From an uncultured Odoribacter sp. (GTDB taxonomy: Bacteria > Bacteroidota > Bacteroidia > Bacteroidales > Marinifilaceae), in assembly GCA_905204385.1 (NCBI GenBank), contig CAJKZL010000218.1, forward strand, positions 1-5,930: a DNA stretch of 5,930 nucleotides, written 5' to 3'. Below, piece by piece: positions 1-5,000 of this stretch; the stretch's first letter is position 1, and the number at the start of each line of letters is the position of its first letter. The notes beneath the pieces were generated by a model. The model was not told the DNA's origin and made no database searches. It saw only the letters and a list, made by a program, of their open reading frames with translations. Both the position numbers and the translations under genes were made by a program.

Positions 1-486
1 ACCGGAAACCGTATTGAAATCACTTATGAAATGCCTTTAGGGGAAATTGTATTCGATTTCTACGACAAATTAAAGAGCATCACCAAAGGATACGCCTCTT
101 TCGATTACTACCAAATCGGATACCGCGAAGCCAATCTGGTGAAACTGGACATTCTCCTCAACGGCGAATCGGTAGACGCGCTTTCTGCCTTGATCCATTT
201 TGACAATGCTTATGCCTTCGGACGAAGGATTTGTGAAAAACTCAAGGAATTGATCCCCCGCCAGCAATTCGACATTGCGGTCCAGGCTGCCATAGGAGCT
301 AAAGTGATCGCTCGTGAAACCATCAAAGCCGTCCGTAAAGACGTAACAGCCAAATGTTACGGGGGAGATATCTCCCGCAAACGGAAATTGCTGGAAAAGC
401 AAAAGCAAGGAAAAAAACGGATGAAGCAAATCGGTAATGTAGAAGTACCGCAAAAAGCATTCCTGGCTGTTCTGAAACTGGATTAA
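1..486 (+). CDS. lepA: Elongation factor 4 (LepA), C-terminal fragment
   Basis: This is the last 161 codons of a translational GTPase that acts on the ribosome, where EF4 is known to promote back-translocation or aid initiation and assembly. The reading frame is open from base 1, so the gene starts outside the window. The GTPase and middle domains (about 430 to 440 residues of a roughly 600-residue protein) are missing. What is visible is the end of the EF-G-like domain V ([20 protein letters not shown] and [19 protein letters not shown]) followed by the LepA-specific C-terminal domain. That domain carries the highly conserved [19 protein letters not shown] and the basic [18 protein letters not shown] block, and it ends in the usual AFLAVLKLD, so the 3' end is intact. 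The match to LepA is near-continuous and I am very sure of the family. An ATG at position 31 is internal and is not the start. The next gene follows 42 bp later on the same strand with no recognisable terminator between, so read-through is possible. Confidence 0.97.
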   Translation, partial: TGNRIEITYEMPLGEIVFDFYDKLKSITKGYASFDYYQIGYREANLVKLDILLNGESVDALSALIHFDNAYAFGRRICEKLKELIPRQQFDIAVQAAIGAKVIARETIKAVRKDVTAKCYGGDISRKRKLLEKQKQGKKRMKQIGNVEVPQKAFLAVLKLD

Positions 487-528
487 GAGGGCGGGCATTC
501 TAAGCAGGCATATCAAAAACGGTAATCT

Positions 529-1248
529 ATGAATCCGATTATAGGTATAAGCACCAATTTCCTGACGGTTGACAAAGGAAAATTCCTCGGGATGGAAAGA
601 ATATATGTCAACAAGGATTATGTCGAAGCCGTTGCTCAGGCCGGGGGTATTCCTCTGCTTCTGCCCTCGGTTACCGATGCCGACATCATTGGCCGATATG
701 CCGGCATATGCCATGGTTTTATATTATCGGGAGGTGGCGATATCAATCCTCTCCTGTACGGTCAAAACCCCCGTCCGGGCCTGGAAGAATTTCATACGCA
801 ACTGGACCGTTCTCAATGGCTGCTCACCGAGGAAATATTAAAAACGGGCAAACCTTTGCTGGCCATTTGCAGAGGATTGCAGTTGCTGAATGTCGTTCTG
901 GGAGGTACCCTATGGCAGGACATGAACGATGTGGACCATCCGGTGATGCTGCACAGCCAAAACAGCCCCAGAGGAGACGCCTTCCATTCCGTAAGCATCG
1001 CCAGGGATTCTCTCCTGTACCGGTTATTCGGAGAAAAATTAGAAGTCAACAGCTTTCATCACCAATGCCTGAGGCAAATAGGCAAAGGACTGCAAATAAC
1101 GGCAACAGCAGCGGACGGCATTGTAGAAGCCGTAGAGCTGCCCTCCCATCGTTTTGGAGTCGGCATACAATGGCATCCCGAAATGATGATGAATGCCTCC
1201 TCCCGGATGCTGCCGCTATTCCAGGAATTGATCCGTGCCTGTACATAA
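529..1248 (+). CDS. Class I glutamine amidotransferase / peptidase C26, gamma-glutamyl-GABA hydrolase family
   Basis: This is a 239-residue cytosolic hydrolase of the PuuD-like C26 family. Members cleave gamma-glutamyl amide bonds, for example gamma-glutamyl-GABA in putrescine breakdown. The length is close to the family norm (about 240 to 255). The fold signposts are all present: N-terminal PIIGIS at 3-8, the Y-V-x-A-V-x-x-A-G-G-x-P segment near 31-42, ILSGGGDINP at 65-74, the nucleophile elbow AICRGLQLLN with Cys114, an HHQ motif at 177-179, and GIQWHPE with His216 and Glu218. The Cys-His-Glu triad is therefore complete and the enzyme should be active. There is no signal peptide or synthase domain, so it is a stand-alone hydrolase. 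No other putrescine-pathway gene is in view, so the true substrate is uncertain and I give no gene symbol. The ATG is preceded only by an A-rich stretch. The gene may be cotranscribed with lepA. It converges on the MFS gene, with 14 bp between stop codons. Confidence 0.93.
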   Translation: MNPIIGISTNFLTVDKGKFLGMERIYVNKDYVEAVAQAGGIPLLLPSVTDADIIGRYAGICHGFILSGGGDINPLLYGQNPRPGLEEFHTQLDRSQWLLTEEILKTGKPLLAICRGLQLLNVVLGGTLWQDMNDVDHPVMLHSQNSPRGDAFHSVSIARDSLLYRLFGEKLEVNSFHHQCLRQIGKGLQITATAADGIVEAVELPSHRFGVGIQWHPEMMMNASSRMLPLFQELIRACT

Positions 1249-1262
1249 CCGAAGCATACCGT

Positions 1263-2624
1263 TTATTTTCTTCTCAGCCTGAGGCTGCTGATCACCGCCG
1301 AAACAACCGCTATAATTGCGCCGAAGATCAGACAATAACGCATGCCCTTAGTGGGAAGCATGGCAAAGATCACGGCGACGAAAGCCGCACCAACCGTCTG
1401 TCCGAGCAAACGGGCCATTCCCAGCATTCCACTCGCTCCTCCGCTGCGTTCCCGCGGAGCCGAAGCAATGATTGTGCTATTGTTGGGAGTAATGAACAAG
1501 CCGAAACCGATACCGCCCAGGAACATCCGCCAGATGATATCGATGTGGGAAGGATGTGCGGGCATCACGGCCAGCAGAAAAAGGGCCAATCCGAAAATCA
1601 CCAACCCGATACCACCCAGCAAACCGGCATTAAAACGGTCCATCAACCGTCCGGCTACCGGAGCGGCGATCATTGCGGCCAAAGGCCAGGGAGTCAGCAT
1701 CAATCCCGTTTCTACCTCGTTCAAATGCAGGATGCGCTGAAAAAAGAATGGAATGGAAACCAAGGCCAACATTTGGGCGATAAAAGAAAAGACGGAAGTT
1801 AATAAGGACAAAGAAAAAATGCGATTGTGCAGCAAGTCGACAGGAAGAAGAGGATAAGCCTGATGCTTCTGCCGCCGTATAAAAAACCACCCCACAATCA
1901 ACATGACGGCAAGCCCGGGAACCAGGATATACCAATGTATATCGTGAGCAAACCCATCGATCACGATGATGAGCAAGCCAAAAGTAACCGCATTCATAAT
2001 AGCACCCGCGGTATCGAAGTGTTGTCCTTCCACTTTTACCGGATTTTTGGGAAGGAATCTTAATCCCAGGATAAAAGCGCAAATCCCGATGGGCACATTG
2101 ATAGCGAATAGCCAGGGCCAGTTAGCGATGGCAAGAATACCCGCCGCAACAGTAGGACCTGCTGCAGCAGCCACTGCAATGATTAAACCGTTGATCCCCA
2201 TAGCACGCCCCAGAAAACGGGTCGGGAAGGTAATCCTTAATAAGGCTGTATTCACGCTGGTGATGGCCGCAGCACTGAATCCCTGCAATCCACGGGCGAC
2301 TACCAAAGTCCAGAAAGAATCCGCCAGGGCACAAATCAGGGAGGTGACCGTAAACATAGCCAAACCCACCGTATAAGTCCGCTTGTAACCCCACAAATCC
2401 CCCAGGGAAGCAAAGGCCAATAAAGAAATGGTCATTGCCAACTGAAAAGCATTGACTACCCAAATGGAACTCGCCGGATTTACATCCAAATCCCTGGCTA
2501 TAGTCGGCAAGGCTACATTAGCTATCGCCCCGTCGAGCACCGCCATAGTCATTCCTAAGGCAATAACCGCCATCGCCCACTTTCGCTGAGGCTTCGGCAG
2601 GCCATCTTGTACGATATCCGTCAT
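1263..2624 (-). CDS. MFS drug/solute exporter, DHA2 (14-TMS, EmrB/QacA-type) family
   Basis: This is an inner-membrane proton-driven exporter of 453 residues, counted from the ATG at 2624. Family members expel drugs, dyes, fatty acids or other amphipathic compounds. Hydropathy read by eye gives about 14 membrane segments, as in DHA2 proteins. In the 453-residue numbering, TM1 carries the 14-TMS signature LDGAIANVALPTI with Asp31. Motif A is GDLWGYKRTY around 75-84 in the TM2-TM3 loop. Motif B is ARGLQGFSAAA around 110-120 in TM4, with Arg111. Motif C in TM5 (AAAAGPTVAAG, about 152-162) is slightly degenerate, Ala replacing the first Gly of the usual Gly-Gly. The frame extends two codons further to a TTG at 2630, but the ATG two codons in is preferred. 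No Shine-Dalgarno is visible, only AT-rich leader. No adaptor (EmrA-like) or outer-membrane factor gene is adjacent, so it probably works alone. It diverges from the lipocalin gene. Substrate cannot be read from the sequence. Confidence 0.93.
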   Translation of the reverse strand: MTDIVQDGLPKPQRKWAMAVIALGMTMAVLDGAIANVALPTIARDLDVNPASSIWVVNAFQLAMTISLLAFASLGDLWGYKRTYTVGLAMFTVTSLICALADSFWTLVVARGLQGFSAAAITSVNTALLRITFPTRFLGRAMGINGLIIAVAAAAGPTVAAGILAIANWPWLFAINVPIGICAFILGLRFLPKNPVKVEGQHFDTAGAIMNAVTFGLLIIVIDGFAHDIHWYILVPGLAVMLIVGWFFIRRQKHQAYPLLPVDLLHNRIFSLSLLTSVFSFIAQMLALVSIPFFFQRILHLNEVETGLMLTPWPLAAMIAAPVAGRLMDRFNAGLLGGIGLVIFGLALFLLAVMPAHPSHIDIIWRMFLGGIGFGLFITPNNSTIIASAPRERSGGASGMLGMARLLGQTVGAAFVAVIFAMLPTKGMRYCLIFGAIIAVVSAVISSLRLRRK

Positions 2625-2727
2625 ATTCAAAATGTTATTATAATTTATTTATACGCAAACTCATTTAATCTGTTATTCTTTTGTTCAACCTGCCTTGTCA
2701 AATTCACGTAAAAACAATAAAAAAGTT
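2625..2727. promoter_or_regulatory. Divergent intergenic region, exporter / lipocalin
   Basis: This AT-rich gap of 103 bp separates two divergent start codons and must hold both promoters, unless the genes are read from elsewhere. On the minus strand there is a weak resemblance to the Bacteroidota promoter (TTG near -33, TAnnTTTG near -7). TTG lies at 2686-2688 and TGAGTTTG (one mismatch) at 2656-2663, with a spacing of 22, slightly longer than the usual 19 to 21. On the plus strand TTCTTTTG at 2676-2683 resembles the -7 element with one mismatch, but no -33 partner is visible. An A-rich tract directly before the lipocalin ATG could serve translation initiation. I see no convincing operator palindrome. 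Confidence 0.3.
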
Positions 2728-3216
2728 ATGACAACCATCGATAAAACTACAATTAAAGAATTCAATTTGAAGCGCTATCTGGGCAAATGGTATGAAATTG
2801 CCCGGTTCAACCATCGTTTCGAACGCGGATTACAGGGAGTTACGGCAGAATACAGCCTTCGTAAGGACGGCAAAGTAAAGGTACTCAACTGCGGACATAA
2901 ACATACTCTTACAGGCGAACAGACCTGCACCACGGGCAAAGCCCGCTTGCCTAAAGACGGCCAAAGCGGCAAACTGGAAGTTTCATTCTTTCTCTTTTTC
3001 TACAGCGATTATAATATCCTGGAGCTAGGCAAAGATTATGAATGGGCCCTGGTGGGCAGTTCGACGGATAAATATCTTTGGATTTTAAGCCGCACCCCCC
3101 AACTTCCGTCCGAAACCCTGAATTATTTGCTCGAAAAAGCAAGACTAAGGGGATATGACACCAGCAAACTGATTTTTGTCGAGCAGCCTGCAACCTTATC
3201 AAAGGGATCCCTATAA
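2728..3216 (+). CDS. Lipocalin, bacterial Blc type
   Basis: This is a lipocalin of 162 residues from the ATG at 2728, a small beta-barrel that binds lipids or other hydrophobic ligands. In E. coli the homologue Blc is an outer-membrane lipoprotein linked to envelope stress and lysophospholipid binding. The diagnostic first motif is YLGKWYEIARFNHRFERG at 17-34, containing the invariant Gly19-x-Trp21. The second and third lipocalin regions appear as DYEWALVGSS (103-112) followed by YLWILSRTP (116-124), almost word for word the Blc pattern. Length matches the mature Blc core. Unusually, there is no signal peptide or lipobox cysteine at this start. A TTG 11 codons upstream (2695) would add only a polar, Lys-rich stretch, so it is not preferred. 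As read, the protein would be cytoplasmic. The gene diverges from the exporter and its 3' end overlaps the DUF3868 gene by 6 bp, tail to tail. Confidence 0.92.
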   Translation: MTTIDKTTIKEFNLKRYLGKWYEIARFNHRFERGLQGVTAEYSLRKDGKVKVLNCGHKHTLTGEQTCTTGKARLPKDGQSGKLEVSFFLFFYSDYNILELGKDYEWALVGSSTDKYLWILSRTPQLPSETLNYLLEKARLRGYDTSKLIFVEQPATLSKGSL

Positions 3217-3233
3217 GGGGACCACTTTGATAA
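3196..3233. terminator. Hairpin-forming inverted repeat spanning two convergent stop codons, possible bidirectional terminator
   Basis: The arms TTATCAAAG (3196-3204) and CTTTGATAA (3225-3233) are perfect 9-bp inverted complements. Inside them pairing resumes: G3206-C3223, then TCCC (3208-3211) with GGGA (3218-3221). Two mismatched positions interrupt the stem, and a tip of four to six bases remains. The plus-strand TAA of the lipocalin (3214-3216) and the minus-strand TAG of the DUF3868 gene (3211-3213) lie in or next to the loop. On the plus strand a T-rich but interrupted tract follows (CCTCTTTCTTTT), which fits a weak intrinsic terminator. On the minus strand no U-tract follows, so termination in that direction is less certain. 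Confidence 0.45.
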
Positions 3234-4299
3234 CCTCTTTCTTTTGAGTATAAAAAATCTGACAACCGACCTTGCGCAACAGAGGAAATAGATGTTCTTG
3301 CATATATCGGTATCGAGGCAATTTCATCAACAAACTCTTACGCTCCTGATCAGAGTATTTTCCATCCAAAATCTGCATGATTTCCTGTTTATCCGACACT
3401 GCCGGATCGTCCAGGACCAGTTGTTTCAATCCCTGCCAATCGTACGGCACCGTCTTTACTTCAATTTTGGAAGGAGACAACCGAAACCGCTGTACGAGCC
3501 TATCTTTCAGAAGTCCGGCACGGCTCCGGGCTATTTTTTCATTCACTTCCCATGAACCTGTGGGCGAGCTATAGCCCGTGACGACAATCTTTTGGAGCTG
3601 TCGATCCTTGTTCGTGCGCAAACTGTCCAATACCCCCATCATTTCGTGCATGCGCCGGGCATTATCGCTGTAATCACGGTTGTAAGCCACTTCCCCGTCA
3701 GGATAAAGGAAATAACTTGAGGAAACAGCCGGCACTTCTTCCATTTGCTTCACGTACTTCACTAAGGCCGGACCCGGACCCAAAGGAAACCAGATTACCC
3801 CATCCGCCAAAGTCAGTACTTCCATATGTTTCTCCCGATCGCACGATTCCAGGATAACGTCCGCCCGTAGCTTGGATTTCGTCATCCAGGTCTCGAAGGG
3901 AATCGTCTGCGATAACTTTATCTTCATCCCGTCACCCTTCTTATTCTCCAAATAGATAGCATCCGGGTAATCCGGTTGTCCGGCCGACAATTCACGCAAC
4001 CGGCGTTCCTCACGGATATTTCGTTTTCCCCGAATAATGACAGGCGTCAGGTTATAACGATGCTCCGGCGCCATAAAATAAGGCTGATAAACTAAACGGG
4101 CACACGAACGGATGTAATCAGGCGGAATATTCAGCGTATAAGTAATTTTAATGGTATAGGGATCCGTTTTTTGATCCACAAACAATTGGAGCTTGGCAGG
4201 AGTCGTAGTGACATGCTGTTTTCGGGGAAACCGGTCCGGCTTCCCGTAAGAAACACTCCAGACCAGTAAAAACAAACCGATGATTATCCATTTATTCAT
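3211..4299 (-). CDS. DUF3868 protein with OmpA-like C-terminal domain, exported
   Basis: This is a predicted exported protein of 362 residues. The N-terminus is a typical signal peptide (basic MNK, hydrophobic core about 4-16, likely cleavage after SYG at 17-19) with no lipobox Cys, so the mature protein is probably periplasmic or outer-membrane associated. Residues of roughly 25-170 match the general look of the Bacteroidales DUF3868 domain. Residues of about 195-351 form an OmpA-like region, with KIVVTGYSSPTGSWEVNEKI followed by ARSRAGLLKDRL at 257-268. The Asn253 and Arg260 of the OmpA pattern are kept, but the Asp that contacts peptidoglycan in classical OmpA is Gly242. As far as I recall, the G-Y-x-S-P-x-G form is usual in this Bacteroidales family, so it need not mean loss of function. 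The C-terminal PRYRYMQEHLFPLLRKVGC (328-346) is also family-like. AAAGGA sits 6 nt before the ATG. It follows the DUF3575 gene by 71 bp, likely as one transcript. Such pairs are commonly seen in fimbria-related operons; a fimbrial role here is inference. Confidence 0.85.
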   Translation of the reverse strand: MNKWIIIGLFLLVWSVSYGKPDRFPRKQHVTTTPAKLQLFVDQKTDPYTIKITYTLNIPPDYIRSCARLVYQPYFMAPEHRYNLTPVIIRGKRNIREERRLRELSAGQPDYPDAIYLENKKGDGMKIKLSQTIPFETWMTKSKLRADVILESCDREKHMEVLTLADGVIWFPLGPGPALVKYVKQMEEVPAVSSSYFLYPDGEVAYNRDYSDNARRMHEMMGVLDSLRTNKDRQLQKIVVTGYSSPTGSWEVNEKIARSRAGLLKDRLVQRFRLSPSKIEVKTVPYDWQGLKQLVLDDPAVSDKQEIMQILDGKYSDQERKSLLMKLPRYRYMQEHLFPLLRKVGCQIFYTQKKEVIKVVPL

Positions 4300-4305
4300 A
4301 TCTTA

Positions 4306-4311
4306 TCCTTT
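4306..4311 (-). promoter_or_regulatory. Shine-Dalgarno AAAGGA for the DUF3868 gene
   Basis: On the minus strand AAAGGA stands 6 nt before the ATG at 4299. It supports that start. It is notable because the other complete genes here have only A-rich leaders, as is usual in Bacteroidota. Confidence 0.6.
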
Positions 4312-4337
4312 TATTTTCTTATTCAAACGGTTTTTTC

Positions 4338-4354
4338 CGGGATAGGTTATCCCG
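4338..4354. repeat. Perfect 7-bp hairpin in the DUF3575-DUF3868 intergenic gap
   Basis: CGGGATA (4338-4344) and TATCCCG (4348-4354) are perfect inverted complements around a 3-nt loop, GC-rich at the base. In the direction of the operon (minus) the stem is followed by a G and a run of six A, not U, so it is not a canonical intrinsic terminator for that transcript. On the plus strand a T run precedes rather than follows it. It could be an intercistronic mRNA stability or processing element, which is inference. It could also partly attenuate expression of the downstream gene. Confidence 0.5.
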
Positions 4355-4370
4355 ATTTCCAAATATCCAT

Positions 4371-4913
4371 CTAGCGCTTAACCGATTTAAAAAGGTACAT
4401 CAGACTAATGCTCAACTTAGTGGGTCCCCAGTAATTTCGATGCCGGGAATCTATATATTTCCCACATTTTTGCCTTAAATACTTATCATAGTCCAAATAA
4501 GCATATCCAAGCCCCAATCCGGTTTCCAGATTCCAATGTTTACCGATGATCCATTGATATCCATAAGAAATCCCTCCGCCTGCAAACCAACCGTCATAAC
4601 GGTATTTTTTTAATCCACCGTTGTATTTTCCACCATGCACATGTATTCCGATAAAATGTCCCATCAACCGGCGGCATGGCCAATAACGCCATTCAGGCTG
4701 AACAGCCCAATGCATGATTTGCTTATTTTTACGGAAATAAAAAGGATTATAGCTGATGGTCGCAGCAAGAGTTTGCCTGGGCGCCAATGCAAACTCTCCA
4801 CCTATGTTCATTGTCGTAGTGGCCCAATAGGCAAGATTGGTTTTTACAGCAACCTTTTGCCCCCAGACGAAGAGCGGCATACAAAAAAACAAAAGAATCG
4901 GCAGCCATTTCAT
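4371..4913 (-). CDS. DUF3575 family protein, predicted outer-membrane beta-barrel
   Basis: This is an exported protein of 180 residues. A clear signal peptide covers 1-18 (Lys2, hydrophobic LPILLFFCMPLFVW, likely cleavage after Gly18); Cys11 lies within the hydrophobic core and is not a lipobox. The mature part opens with VAVKTNLAYWATTTMNIG (21-38) and continues with YNPFY (55-59), HWAVQPEWRYWPC (68-80) and GHFIGIHVHGGKYN (85-98), the run of motifs typical of DUF3575. Alternating hydrophobic and aromatic strands through GGGISYGYQWIIG and LETGLGLGYAYLDYD and a terminal SISLMYLF suggest an eight-strand-like outer-membrane barrel. No enzymatic motif is present. AAAGGA lies 7 nt before the ATG, a good Shine-Dalgarno. 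It is first in a likely two-gene transcript with the DUF3868 gene. In Bacteroidales the two often precede fimbrillin genes, but none follows here. The molecular function of the family is not known to me. Confidence 0.85.
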   Translation of the reverse strand: MKWLPILLFFCMPLFVWGQKVAVKTNLAYWATTTMNIGGEFALAPRQTLAATISYNPFYFRKNKQIMHWAVQPEWRYWPCRRLMGHFIGIHVHGGKYNGGLKKYRYDGWFAGGGISYGYQWIIGKHWNLETGLGLGYAYLDYDKYLRQKCGKYIDSRHRNYWGPTKLSISLMYLFKSVKR

Positions 4914-4920
4914 GTTTCTG

Positions 4921-4926
4921 TCCTTT
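4921..4926 (-). promoter_or_regulatory. Shine-Dalgarno AAAGGA for the DUF3575 gene
   Basis: AAAGGA on the minus strand ends 7 nt before the ATG at 4913, with the same core and nearly the same spacing as in front of the DUF3868 gene. It fixes the start and hints that the two genes are translated at matched levels. Confidence 0.6.
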
Positions 4927-5000
4927 AAAATTTTAATCTTTATAGTATAAACGAAGGTCCGGTTTATAAAGTTTTACCTATTTTTGTCAAAAAGATAAAC
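4927..5000. promoter_or_regulatory. Divergent promoter region, DUF3575 operon / amidohydrolase
   Basis: On the minus strand TTGACA (4985-4990), a 16-nt spacer and TATAAA (4963-4968) form a strikingly sigma70-like promoter. It would start transcription about 40 nt before the DUF3575 ATG. The TTG also fits the Bacteroidota -33 element, but TATAAA is not the usual Bacteroidota -7 box. On the plus strand TATTTTTG (4979-4986) is a perfect TAnnTTTG -7 match, but it has no clear -33 partner and would leave a leader of only about 8 nt before the ATG at 5001. The two candidates overlap by two bases, so if both are real they would compete. Neither is proven. Confidence 0.35.

Noticed and set aside
696..709. 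A perfect 14-bp palindrome, ATATGCC/GGCATAT
   Set aside because: It sits inside the amidotransferase coding sequence, and a palindrome of this length is expected roughly by chance in a window this size. There is no regulatory context.
70..714. A 214-codon minus-strand open frame over lepA and the amidotransferase
   Set aside because: It lies opposite two strongly conserved coding regions. The product has no recognisable motif and crosses the lepA/amidotransferase boundary, so it is a shadow.
1274..1286. A short inverted repeat CAGCC-TGA-GGCTG near the exporter stop codon, considered as a terminator for the convergent genes
   Set aside because: The stem is only 5 bp, lies inside the coding sequence, and no T-tract follows on either strand.
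708..1802. A 364-codon plus-strand open frame running across the amidotransferase end and the exporter
   Set aside because: It is antisense to the well-supported MFS gene and out of frame with the amidotransferase. Its product is rich in Arg, His, Gln and Ser, with no domain or membrane pattern, as expected of a shadow frame.
1630..2463. Minus-strand frames of 150 and 113 codons inside the exporter gene
   Set aside because: They are in a different frame on the same strand as the MFS gene and mirror its GC-rich membrane codons; there is no independent support and no break in the MFS frame that would make them fragments.
2625..2630. TTG start two codons upstream of the exporter ATG
   Set aside because: It gains only two residues, has no ribosome binding site advantage, and an ATG follows immediately, so the ATG at 2624 is the simpler choice.
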